NCBI RefSeq assembly: GCF_023703795.1
Contig: NZ_CP098518.1
Location: forward strand, 1,240,001 to 1,304,000
Source: Haloplanus sp. HW8-1
GTDB taxonomy: Archaea; Halobacteriota; Halobacteria; Halobacteriales; Haloferacaceae
Direction of reading: 5' to 3'
DNA: 64,000 nucleotides
Within the stretch, counting starts at the first letter, position 1; every line of letters starts with the position of its first letter. Positions 25,036 through 33,060 of this stretch are shown here, piece after piece. The notes under the pieces are model-generated. The model saw nothing but the letters and a program-made list of their open reading frames with translations, ran no database searches and had not been told where the DNA came from. The position numbers and the translations under genes were made by a program.

Positions 25036-27122
25036 AGCGAGTCTGGATCGACGGTCAGTCTGAGGTCGACGGCCTGTACGCCATCGGGATTGGCCACCAG
25101 CGGGTTCACGTCGAGTTCGAGGATGGCCGGGAAGTCGGTGACGAGTTGTGAGAGGCGGCCGAGCGTCTCGGCGACGGCCGCCTTGTCCACCGGATCGCGC
25201 CCCCGTGCGCCGGACAGCAACGGGGCGGCGTCGATCTCGTCGAGCATCTCGCGGGCCGTCGACTCGGCGAGCGGCGCGAGTCGGAGCGCGGTGTCCTCCA
25301 TCACCTCGACGAAGACGCCCCCGAGGCCGAAAAGCACCAGCGGTCCGAACTGCGGATCGCGGTTCGTGCCCGCGATGGTCTCGACGCCCGCGTCCATCTC
25401 GACCATCTCTTGGACCTGTACGCCGAGGATCGTCGCATCGGGCTGGTAGTTGCGCGCCCGGGTGACCAGATCCTCGAAGGCGTCGTACACTGCCTCCTGA
25501 GAGACGCCGACCTTGACGCCGCCGATATCGGATTTGTGGAGGATGTCCGGGCTGACGATCTTCATAACGACCGGGCCGTCGATCCTCTCGGCGACGTCGA
25601 GCGCCTCGACCGGGGAGTCGACGACCTCGCCAGCGGGCGTCGGGATGCCGTAGGCGTCGAGCAGCGGCATGGCCTCGACGCCGAGGCGGGTCGTCCCGCG
25701 GTCACGTGCCCGTTCGAGTACCGCGCGGGCGGCCTCTCGATCCACGTCGTAGGTCGTCGGGGTTGCCGGTTCCCGCTCGCGGATCTCGCGGTATCGCGAC
25801 AGCGTCCCGAGACTCCCGACCGCCCGCGCGGGGTCGAAGTAGTTCGGGATGCCCGCCCCTTCGAGGACGTCCTCGGCCCGTCGCGCGCGCTCGCCCCCCA
25901 TCAGACACGTCGTCACGGGCAGGCCGTGGCTGGCCTGGAGGTCGGCCACGTCGGCGGCCAGATCGTCGTAATCGAGGGTCGCGGTGGGGGCGGCGATGAC
26001 CACCGCCGCACCCACGGCGTCGTCCGCGAGGACGGCATCGAGAGCCGTACACATCCGATCGCTGTCGGCGTCGCCGATGACGTCAACCGGGTTGTAGACG
26101 TTCGCCCCCTCGGGCAGGCAGTCGCGGAGGCGGTCCAGCGTCACGTTTTCGAACTCCGCGAGCGACAGGGGCACCTCGCCGACGGCATCGGTCGCCATCA
26201 CGCCCGGGCCACCTGCGTTCGTGACGACGGCGACACCATCGGTCTCGGGGACTGGTTGGCCCGCGAGGACGCGCGCGGCGTCGAAGAGGTCCTGAACGGT
26301 GTCGGTACGGACGACGCCCGCCTCCCGGAGGCCGGCCTCGTAGGCGCGATCGCGGCCGGCCATCGCCCCGGTGTGTGAGGAGGCGGCCTGTGCCCCCGCC
26401 TCCGTCCGCCCGGACTTCACGACAACGACGGGTGTCTCGCGGGTCACCTCCCGGGCCACGTCGACGAACCGACGCCCGTCCTCGATGGCTTCGAGATAGC
26501 CGACGATCACGTCCGTCTCCTCGTCGTCGCCCCACGTGTCGACGAAATCCGATTCGTCGAGGATGGCCTTGTTACCGAGCGACACCACGTCCTTGAAGCC
26601 GACGCCGTGGTCCGCCGCCCAGTCGAGGACGGCCGTGACGAACGCCCCCGACTGACTCAGAAAGGACACCGCCCCCGTGGGAGCCATCCGTGGCGCGAAC
26701 GTGGCGTTCAGCCCCACCGGCGTGCTGATGACCCCGAGGCAGTTCGGCCCGACGACGTTCAGGTCGTACTCGTCGGCGAGGGTAGTCAGGTCGCGTTCGC
26801 GGGCGACGCCCTCGCCCCCGGCCTCGCCGAACCCCGCCGAGATGACGACCACGTTTCGGATGCCCGCCTCCGCGGCCTCGCGGACGACGTCGAGTACTGC
26901 CGACGCCGGCACCGCCACCACGGCCAGATCGGCACCCGCCTCGCCGACGCCGTCGACCGTCGACAGGCCGCAAACCGTCTCGCAGTTCGGGTTGACGGGA
27001 ACCACCTCGCCGTCGAACTCGGCGAGGTTCTCGACGAGTGCACGACCGACGGACCCCTGCCGTTCCGTCGCTCCGACGACGGCGACGCGGTCCGGCGCGA
27101 ACAGCGCGGATAGCTCTCCCAT
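25032..27122 (-). CDS. acd: Acetate-CoA ligase (ADP-forming), fused alpha-beta
   Basis: Acyl-CoA synthetase of 696 residues that converts acyl-CoA, ADP and phosphate to acid, CoA and ATP. The alpha part (about 1-455) has the CoA-binding Rossmann domain (VAVVGATERQGSVGRA) and the phosphohistidine site His250 in SSHTGAMAG. The beta ATP-grasp part (about 470-696) shows VVMKIVSPDILHKSDIGGV and ELDVNPL. The fused order is the haloarchaeal ACD form. A TATA-like ATTTATAC lies 27 nt upstream of the ATG. Acyl specificity (acetyl, propionyl, branched) is not readable. Confidence 0.93.
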   Translation of the reverse strand: MGELSALFAPDRVAVVGATERQGSVGRALVENLAEFDGEVVPVNPNCETVCGLSTVDGVGEAGADLAVVAVPASAVLDVVREAAEAGIRNVVVISAGFGEAGGEGVARERDLTTLADEYDLNVVGPNCLGVISTPVGLNATFAPRMAPTGAVSFLSQSGAFVTAVLDWAADHGVGFKDVVSLGNKAILDESDFVDTWGDDEETDVIVGYLEAIEDGRRFVDVAREVTRETPVVVVKSGRTEAGAQAASSHTGAMAGRDRAYEAGLREAGVVRTDTVQDLFDAARVLAGQPVPETDGVAVVTNAGGPGVMATDAVGEVPLSLAEFENVTLDRLRDCLPEGANVYNPVDVIGDADSDRMCTALDAVLADDAVGAAVVIAAPTATLDYDDLAADVADLQASHGLPVTTCLMGGERARRAEDVLEGAGIPNYFDPARAVGSLGTLSRYREIREREPATPTTYDVDREAARAVLERARDRGTTRLGVEAMPLLDAYGIPTPAGEVVDSPVEALDVAERIDGPVVMKIVSPDILHKSDIGGVKVGVSQEAVYDAFEDLVTRARNYQPDATILGVQVQEMVEMDAGVETIAGTNRDPQFGPLVLFGLGGVFVEVMEDTALRLAPLAESTAREMLDEIDAAPLLSGARGRDPVDKAAVAETLGRLSQLVTDFPAILELDVNPLVANPDGVQAVDLRLTVDPDSL

Positions 27123-27146
27123 CGAATCGGGGTTTCATCGGCCTCG

Positions 27147-27154
27147 GTATAAAT
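27147..27154 (-). promoter_or_regulatory. TATA-like box of acd
   Basis: ATTTATAC on the minus strand is centred about 28 nt before the acd ATG. It presumably drives acd and the overlapping BioD/DRTGG gene as a leaderless transcript. Confidence 0.5.
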
Positions 27155-27206
27155 GCGTGGGCCGGTTCCCGTCGTCCCGTGGGACCGCCCGCGGTTTAGG
27201 CCGACC

Positions 27207-27236
27207 AAATATATCGAGAATATGATAATATTTAAC
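27207..27236 (+). promoter_or_regulatory. Promoter of ZIP transporter with inverted repeat
   Basis: An ATATTTAAC element centred about 27 nt before the ZIP ATG is the likely TATA box. An inverted repeat with AAATAT (27207-27212) and ATATTT (27228-27233) spans it. Overlap of a palindromic AT-rich site with the TATA box is compatible with metal-responsive repression (DtxR/SirR-type), which is inference. Confidence 0.4.
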
Positions 27237-27261
27237 CGGGTCGCGGTTCTCGAATCGACCG

Positions 27262-28074
27262 ATGGCGCTGCTCGGGAACCTGATCTTCGTCTTCCTCGCG
27301 GGGTTGGTGACGGCACTAGCGACGGGGCTGGGAGCGATCCCGTTTTTCCTCGTCGACGACGTGAGCGATCGCTGGAACGTAGTACTGTGGGGGCTGGCCT
27401 CGGGGATCATGGTCTCGGCGTCGGTGTTCGGCCTGGTGTTCGAGGGCCTGTCGGCCGCCGACTCGCCGCTGGAAATCGTTCCCGGGTTGATCGCGGGCGT
27501 GGTACTCGTCGTCGTCGCCCACGAAGTGATCGAGGGGTACGAAGTGAGTCCGAAGACGTACGAGGAGGCCGACTTCCGGAAACTGCTGCTCATCCTCGGA
27601 GTGCTGACCGTCCATAGCTTCCCGGAGGGTGTCGCCGTCGGCGTCTCCTTCGCCGATCTGGGGCTGGAGCAAGCCGCCGGAACGACGCTTGGCCTGTTCG
27701 GCTTCGCCGTCCCGTTGCTCGCCGTGTTCATGACCGTCGCCATCTCGATCCACAACGTACCGGAGGGCGTGGCGATATCGATCCCCCTCCGGACACTCGG
27801 CGTCTCCGAGTGGAAGATGGTCTGGTGGGCGGTCTTCTCCAGTCTCCCTCAGCCGATCGGTGCGGTGATCGCCTTCCTGTTCGTCCGCGTCGCCCGGGAG
27901 TTCCTCCCGGTCGGGTTCGGCTTCGCGGCCGGGGCGATGGTCTACCTCGTCGTCACCGAGTTCGTCCCGGAGGCCCTCGATATCGGTGAGGGTCTGCCCG
28001 GCGGTGGGCGCCGCGAACTCCTGTTTGGCGTCGTGACCGGCGTCCTCGCGATGCTGCCGCTCCTGTTCGTTTAG
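27262..28074 (+). CDS. ZIP family divalent metal transporter
   Basis: Metal permease of 270 residues with about eight membrane helices. The two metal-binding helices are clear: HSFPEGVAVGVSF (TM4) and HNVPEGVAISIPL (TM5). Zinc or iron/manganese import is typical for the family. A short loop (YEVSPKTYEEADFRK) between TM3 and TM4 is the cytosolic loop region and lacks the usual His-rich run. It stands alone with its own promoter; the stop overlaps the convergent small gene by 3 bp. Confidence 0.9.
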   Translation: MALLGNLIFVFLAGLVTALATGLGAIPFFLVDDVSDRWNVVLWGLASGIMVSASVFGLVFEGLSAADSPLEIVPGLIAGVVLVVVAHEVIEGYEVSPKTYEEADFRKLLLILGVLTVHSFPEGVAVGVSFADLGLEQAAGTTLGLFGFAVPLLAVFMTVAISIHNVPEGVAISIPLRTLGVSEWKMVWWAVFSSLPQPIGAVIAFLFVRVAREFLPVGFGFAAGAMVYLVVTEFVPEALDIGEGLPGGGRRELLFGVVTGVLAMLPLLFV

Positions 28075-28355
28075 TGGCTGTGGCCCGTCGCTTCCTCGAA
28101 GGTCATTCCGAAGCGCTCCTCGAACAGTTCCTCGGCCTTCTCGTTGATGGCCTCGAGGTCCGCCGGCACCTCACCGTCGGCGTGGTGGACGATGGCGTGG
28201 GAGCGCTGGACAAAGGAGAGCAGCGCGATCTCGGCGACCACGGTCGTCGAGTCCTCGCCTTGCTCGGCCAGCGTATCGACCAGCCCCGCGGGGAGTTCCA
28301 GTTCGTCGACGTCGCCGTCCGGCCCCTCGATGGTGTAGGTCTCGGTGTCGACCAT
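28071..28355 (-). CDS. Small conserved haloarchaeal protein (DUF7545-like)
   Basis: Acidic soluble protein of 94 residues. The N-terminus (TYTIEGPDGDVDELELPAGLVD) predicts a strand-turn-helix, then a long helix (STTVVAEIALLSFVQRSHAIVHH) and a C-terminal helix ending in GHSH. I recall a haloarchaea-only family (DUF7545) with this pattern; the function is not known. Stop codons overlap those of the ZIP gene on the other strand. The spread of His residues could bind metal, but no defined motif is present. Confidence 0.7.
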   Translation of the reverse strand: MVDTETYTIEGPDGDVDELELPAGLVDTLAEQGEDSTTVVAEIALLSFVQRSHAIVHHADGEVPADLEAINEKAEELFEERFGMTFEEATGHSH

Positions 28356-28476
28356 GGCGCTACTGCGGCCCCACGGTATAAGGACGTGTGGGAATCCGTG
28401 CGCCCCTCGGGCGTCGAACGCCCGTTGGGTTCACACGGGAGTACCGGTGACCGTTCCACCGAACACGGCGGAGCCG

Positions 28477-28908
28477 TCAGTCCTCCCGGACGACGGTGAC
28501 CGAGACGGGCGACTGGCGGATCACCCCCTCGGCGACGCTGCCGAGCAGTATCCGGGAGACACCCGACCGCCCGTGGCTCCCCATGACGATCCGGGTTACC
28601 CCGTGTTCCTCGGCGTACTCGACGATTTTCCGCGCGGGCTTGCCGACCAGCATCGCGGTGGTCAGTTCGACGCCGTGCTCCGCGGCGACGTCCTGCGCGT
28701 CGTCGAACAGTTCCGCCGTCAAGTTCTCCCAGCGGTCACGTGCGCCCTCCCCGAGGGATGGCTCCTCCCACGGCGGGAACGTCGGATCCGGCGGGTCGAC
28801 CACGTAGATCACGTGGATCTCCGCGTCGCTGTGGTTGGTCAGCGCATCCCGAAGCGCCTTCATCGACAGCGGCGACGAGTCGATGGGAACCAGAATCCTA
28901 TCTGACAT
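28477..28908 (-). CDS. Universal stress protein, UspA family
   Basis: Usp fold protein of 143 residues. The start MSDRILVPIDSSPLSMKAL is typical, and the ATP-binding motif G2xG9xG(S/T) is conserved as MGSHGRSGVSRILLGS, so nucleotide binding is expected. It acts as a stress-related nucleotide-binding dimer in the cytoplasm. I use the ATG at 28908 since homology begins there and a CTTATATG box (28931-28938) lies 26 nt upstream; a longer start would add six residues. Confidence 0.9.
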   Translation of the reverse strand: MSDRILVPIDSSPLSMKALRDALTNHSDAEIHVIYVVDPPDPTFPPWEEPSLGEGARDRWENLTAELFDDAQDVAAEHGVELTTAMLVGKPARKIVEYAEEHGVTRIVMGSHGRSGVSRILLGSVAEGVIRQSPVSVTVVRED

Positions 28909-28930
28909 GTGTGGTCGTACACTCATGGAT

Positions 28931-28938
28931 CATATAAG
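28931..28938 (-). promoter_or_regulatory. TATA-like box of the UspA gene
   Basis: CTTATATG on the minus strand lies about 26 nt before the UspA-family ATG, at leaderless spacing. Confidence 0.5.
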
Positions 28939-29023
28939 CGCTTTGACCGGTCGCATCTCGTGGGAACCGTCGAGGAGTGAGGCGGGGCGTACGGAGTTCC
29001 GGCGACGCGAAACGGGGGCGGAG

Positions 29024-30169
29024 CTACTCGGACAGGAGGTGGCGCTTCTCTGCCGGGACGCCGTGTTCGCGGTAGAAGTCGGGATACCGTCGCTCGAGTT
29101 CGGTGTACTCGACGTCGTAGCCGAAGTATCCCGGCCCCCAGACGTCCAGTGCGTCGGACGTCCGCATGATCTCCGGCGTCGGGATGCCGAACACTCTGAC
29201 TCGGTATCCGTAGCGAAGGGCTTCGGTCGTCACCGGCCGCCCGGTTTCGCGTTCGAGGACGACGATCAGGTCGGGAACGGTCGCGATGACGTCGCCGTCG
29301 AGACGAGCGATCAGGTTTTCGTTTTGGATCTCGATCCGGAGTCGGCTTCCGTCGTCCTCGTTCAGGCCGTCCATGTCGACGTGACCGACCGCGAACCCGC
29401 CCTCGGTCCGGCGCTGTACGTCGACGATCTTTCCCTCGAACAGTTCGATGGCCCGTCCGTAGTTCGAGTCGGCGGTCACCCGCTGGAGTGCCCGGATCGG
29501 ATCTCCCTCCGGTGGATCACGGATCGCGGCGCCGATCTCCATGCCGAGGCTGATCGTGTTCGGAATGCTCGTCTCCTTGACTTGTGTCCCCGACATGGGG
29601 TAGTCACAGAGGAACGAGGCCCCGCCCATCTCGATCGTCACCGCCCGGGCGAAACTCTCCAGGACACGATTACTCCCGGTTTCGAACAGGGACACGTCGC
29701 CCTGTTCGTCGGAGATGACGGCCGGCGTACCGTCGACACCGTAGACGTTCCAGGTCTCGTGGTGGAGTTCCGGGAACGCACGGCCCATCCCGTCGGCGTC
29801 GACGAGGGGGAGATCGGTCCGGGCGGCGACGGTGAACGGGATCGTGGAGTTCATGCCGCCACACTCGATCGGCATCGTCGCGAACACCTCGCGGTCGAAC
29901 TCCTCGGCGAGTCGTTCGAGCGACCGGATCGCCTCCCTGCCCTCGGGGAGTTTTTCGAGGATGACCGTCGGCGCACCCATCATCGCCGACGGGATCACGA
30001 GGGCGTCGTCGGGTACCTCCTCGGGATCGAGCATCGTCACCGGGCCGTACTCCTCGATGGCCTGTTGGGCCATCAGTTTGCCCACGTGTGGATCCCCACC
30101 GCCGCCGGTTCCGAGGACGGCCGCCCCGACCGACAGGTTCTCCATATCCTCGGTCGTCACTTCGCGCAT
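29024..30169 (-). CDS. DUF917 protein, copy 1 (S-methyl-thiohydantoin desulfurase-like)
   Basis: Protein of 381 residues of the DUF917 family (PF06032), starting with a strongly conserved GAAVLGTGGGGDPHVGK loop, then LDPEEVPDDALVIPSAMMGAP and VDADGMGRAFPE. A characterised relative acts as thiohydantoin desulfurase in bacterial ergothioneine breakdown; most members are genomically linked to hydantoinase/oxoprolinase genes and have no assigned reaction. The glycine-rich loop may bind phosphate or nucleotide. It abuts the hydantoinase gene without a gap and is the last gene of a three-gene minus-strand operon. It is similar to copy 2 throughout, so the pair arose by duplication. Confidence 0.88.
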   Translation of the reverse strand: MREVTTEDMENLSVGAAVLGTGGGGDPHVGKLMAQQAIEEYGPVTMLDPEEVPDDALVIPSAMMGAPTVILEKLPEGREAIRSLERLAEEFDREVFATMPIECGGMNSTIPFTVAARTDLPLVDADGMGRAFPELHHETWNVYGVDGTPAVISDEQGDVSLFETGSNRVLESFARAVTIEMGGASFLCDYPMSGTQVKETSIPNTISLGMEIGAAIRDPPEGDPIRALQRVTADSNYGRAIELFEGKIVDVQRRTEGGFAVGHVDMDGLNEDDGSRLRIEIQNENLIARLDGDVIATVPDLIVVLERETGRPVTTEALRYGYRVRVFGIPTPEIMRTSDALDVWGPGYFGYDVEYTELERRYPDFYREHGVPAEKRHLLSE

Positions 30170-31729
30170 CTACGTTTCCTCCCCTTCGACGCGGAGGTCG
30201 CCGGCGGCCTGCACCCGCAGTCGAACGGCGTTGCCGGGAAGATAGGAGAGGGGAACCTCTTCGAGATCGACGATCTCGACGGTGTCCGGATCGGCCCCCG
30301 CCTCGACGGCGTCCTGCCGAGCGAGGCGCTTTGCCTCCGCCAGCGCCTCCTCGCGGGGTTGATCGTCCAGCGAGAAGACCCGGTCTACGTGCCCGGAGAC
30401 CTGAGCGATCGCCGCACCGATGGCGTTGGCCACGTCGTAGTGATCGGGTTTGTCGACCTCCGAGGCCCCTGTCAGCTCGGTCGGAAGCAGGATGCTTCCG
30501 CCGCCGACCACGGCGACGGGGACGTCGCCGGCACTGGTTTTCATCTCGTCGATCGTTCGCTCCACGCGTTCGACGATGTCGTCGCTCACGGCCGCGACGA
30601 GTTCGTCACGCAGTTCGGGGTCGGTGGTTCCGAACGAGGCCCGACCCAACTCGATCGCGACGTCGGTAGCCGTCGTCACCGAACCGCCGAAACAGCGCGC
30701 CTCCGATTCGAGTTCGTAGCCGACGCTGTCCGGACCGACGCTGACGTCGCCGTCCTCCTCGCGAACGATGCTTCCGCCACCCAGTCCGATCGAGATCAGG
30801 TCGGGCATGCGGAAGTTGGTCTTGACCCCGCCGATCTCGACCGCGACGGCACTCTCACGGGGGAAGCCGTCGGAGAGCGCGCCGACGTCGGTGGTCGTGC
30901 CGCCCACGTCGATGATGATTCCGTCCCGGAGTCCCGAGAGGTACGCGGCCCCCCGGATGCTGTTTGCCGGTCCACAGGCGACGGTGAAGATCGGATACCG
31001 TTCGGCGTAGTCGACGCCCATCAGCGTCCCGTCGTTCTGGCCGAAGTAGAACTGGGCGTCGAGGTCGTGCCGGTCCATGGCGGTCCGGAACGCCGTACTG
31101 GCTTCCCGAATGACCCCCGTCAGTGCGGCGTTGAGGACGGTCGCGTTCTCGCGTTCGAGGAGTCCGACGCTCCCGATCTCGCTCGACAGCGACACCGGGA
31201 TCTCTTCTCCGAGTTCCTCCCGAACGAGTTCGGCGACACGCCGTTCGTGATCGTCCCGAACCGGAGAAAAGACCGAGGTGACGGCCACGCTGTCCACGAC
31301 GTCGGCCTTCTCACGACAGAACTCACGCACCGCGGTCTCGTCGAGGTCGGTGATCGGTTCGCCGTCGAACTCGTGGCCACCCTCGACGATGGTGGTGTGT
31401 CCGCCGATCGCGCCCACGAGGTCGTCGGGCCACTCCAATAGCGGCCGGATCGCTAGCGTCGCAGGGGCCCCGACTCGAATGACCCCGACCTGATTCAGGT
31501 TCCGTCGTTCCGTGACGGCGTTCGTACAGTGGGTCGTACCCAACATCACGGACTCGACGGCGGTCCTGTCGAACTCGTCGCCGAGTACCTCCTCCAACGC
31601 GGTGACGATGCCCCCGGTGACGTCCTCCGTGGTCGGCGTTTTCGTTTTCGCGATGAGACGATCCGATTCGTCGAGGACGACGGCGTCGGTGTTCGTGCCG
31701 CCGACGTCGATACCGATTCTGTAGCTCAT
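30170..31729 (-). CDS. Hydantoinase/oxoprolinase family ATPase (short type)
   Basis: Protein of 519 residues in the HyuA/oxoprolinase group. Actin-like ATPase motifs are visible: IGIDVGGTNTDAVVLD at the N-terminus (phosphate 1), MLGTTHCTNAVTER, and IIDVGGTTTDVGAL (phosphate 2). Such enzymes open lactam or hydantoin rings with ATP. This short type (about 520 residues) pairs with DUF917 rather than with a HyuB subunit. It lies between two DUF917 genes, with 4-bp overlap to copy 2 and direct abutment to copy 1. The ATG at 31729 is used; an open frame continues upstream inside DUF917 copy 2. Confidence 0.9.
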   Translation of the reverse strand: MSYRIGIDVGGTNTDAVVLDESDRLIAKTKTPTTEDVTGGIVTALEEVLGDEFDRTAVESVMLGTTHCTNAVTERRNLNQVGVIRVGAPATLAIRPLLEWPDDLVGAIGGHTTIVEGGHEFDGEPITDLDETAVREFCREKADVVDSVAVTSVFSPVRDDHERRVAELVREELGEEIPVSLSSEIGSVGLLERENATVLNAALTGVIREASTAFRTAMDRHDLDAQFYFGQNDGTLMGVDYAERYPIFTVACGPANSIRGAAYLSGLRDGIIIDVGGTTTDVGALSDGFPRESAVAVEIGGVKTNFRMPDLISIGLGGGSIVREEDGDVSVGPDSVGYELESEARCFGGSVTTATDVAIELGRASFGTTDPELRDELVAAVSDDIVERVERTIDEMKTSAGDVPVAVVGGGSILLPTELTGASEVDKPDHYDVANAIGAAIAQVSGHVDRVFSLDDQPREEALAEAKRLARQDAVEAGADPDTVEIVDLEEVPLSYLPGNAVRLRVQAAGDLRVEGEET

Positions 31730-32832
31730 GATGGGGTGTGGATGATGTCGCTGGTTGCCGCCCGCTGCTCGATGGGAACGTACTCGGTCTCGTATCCGAA
31801 AAAGGCGGGGCCACCGAGTTCGATGCCCGCTGCCGTTCGCCACGGGTCGGCACATTCGAGACCGAGAACGTCGACCCGGTATCCGTATTTCAGTTCCTCC
31901 GTCGTCACGGGCTGACCGGTCTCCTTCTCGATGATGGAGATGAGGTCCGGTGCAGTCGCCAGTATTTCGTCTTCGGTTTCGGCGATCAGAAATTCGTTCT
32001 GGAACTCGAGGGTGAGTTCGTGGCCGTCGAACGCGTCGAGTCCCTCGATCGTCGCCGTCCCCTGCGCGAAGCCTTCGGTCGTTCGTCGCTTGACGTCGGT
32101 CACCTTGCCGGAGAACAGGTGATGACCGTCGAACTCCCGGGCCAACACCTCGATCGGGGCGGCCGCGCGTTCGTCGACGGTTCGGATCGTCCGACCGATC
32201 TCCTCGGCGAGCGAGAGGCTTCCGTGGATCGCGTGCGCTTTGGTCTCCGCGCCGGTGTGACTGTAGATGGCGATCATCGCGGAGCCACCCATGTCGACGC
32301 TGATCGACCGGGAGAACGTCTCCGTCCAGGCGTTGTCGACGGTCTCTAAGAACAGCGAGTTTCCCTTTTCGTCCGCCATCGACATCGGCGTCGCGTCGAT
32401 CCCGCCGAGGGTGAGCGTCGTCTGGGGAATCTCCGGAAACGCGCGGCCCATTCCGTCGGCGTCGACGATCGGTACGTCGAGTGTCGCGGCGACGCCGAGG
32501 GGGATCGTCGAGTTCAGCCCGCCGGCTTCGATACTCATCGTCGCGTACGCCTCCTGTCCGACGTATCGCTCGAGCGCTTCGAAGGCCTCGACCGGTTCCG
32601 TCCCGCGCGGTAGTTTCTCGAGCATCACCGTCGGTGCGCCCATCATCGCCGAGGGAACGACGAGCGCATCGTCGGGGACCTCTTCGGGATCGAGCAGCGT
32701 TACTGGCCCGTTCTTCTCGATCGCCTGCTTGGCCATCAGTTTACCCACGTGTGGATCCCCACCGCCACCGGTGCCGAGAACGGCCGCGCCCGTGGCGATG
32801 GATTCGATATGCTCGCTGGTCAGTTCGCGCAT
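31726..32832 (-). CDS. DUF917 protein, copy 2 (S-methyl-thiohydantoin desulfurase-like)
   Basis: First gene of the three-gene operon, 368 residues, DUF917 family. The same signature loops as in copy 1 occur (AAVLGTGGGGDPHVGKLMA, LDPEEVPDDAL, AMMGAPTV, VDADGMGRAFPE), with clear divergence in the C-terminal third. It could form a heterodimer with copy 1 or act on a different intermediate; sequence does not decide. The gene is divergent from the NCS1 permease, 228 bp away, suggesting shared control. A minus-strand CTTTATAT box (32929-32936) implies a leader of about 70 nt. Confidence 0.88.
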   Translation of the reverse strand: MRELTSEHIESIATGAAVLGTGGGGDPHVGKLMAKQAIEKNGPVTLLDPEEVPDDALVVPSAMMGAPTVMLEKLPRGTEPVEAFEALERYVGQEAYATMSIEAGGLNSTIPLGVAATLDVPIVDADGMGRAFPEIPQTTLTLGGIDATPMSMADEKGNSLFLETVDNAWTETFSRSISVDMGGSAMIAIYSHTGAETKAHAIHGSLSLAEEIGRTIRTVDERAAAPIEVLAREFDGHHLFSGKVTDVKRRTTEGFAQGTATIEGLDAFDGHELTLEFQNEFLIAETEDEILATAPDLISIIEKETGQPVTTEELKYGYRVDVLGLECADPWRTAAGIELGGPAFFGYETEYVPIEQRAATSDIIHTPS

Positions 32833-33060
32833 CGGTCGACTACTGACTCCCCCCGGGTACTAATCGGCTTGGTCCGGATCTCATCGTCGATCCACCGTTC
32901 ACGAAGAACACGTTCGTTCTCTAAAATCATATAAAGTTTGGTTTGACAACCTATCCTACACGTATTATTCTATGATTTATTCATCTATCGAGCTTCCAAT
33001 ACAACAAACGACTATGCGATCAAAAGATATTTTTCATAGGGCGCCAATGCAAGCGTGTCA
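32833..33060. promoter_or_regulatory. AT-rich divergent promoter region, DUF917 operon and NCS1 permease
   Basis: The spacer is notably AT-rich for this genome. On the minus strand CTTTATAT (32929-32936) is a TATA candidate for the DUF917/hydantoinase operon. On the plus strand GATATTTTTCATA (33026-33038) precedes the permease. A 5-bp inverted repeat, AGAAC and GTTCT around ACGTTC, lies at 32906-32921. The layout fits one regulator controlling uptake and catabolism genes together (inference). Confidence 0.5.

Noticed and set aside
28835-31441. 868-residue plus-strand frame across the DUF917-hydantoinase region
   Set aside because: It is the antisense shadow of two well-supported genes and has no start context or domain.
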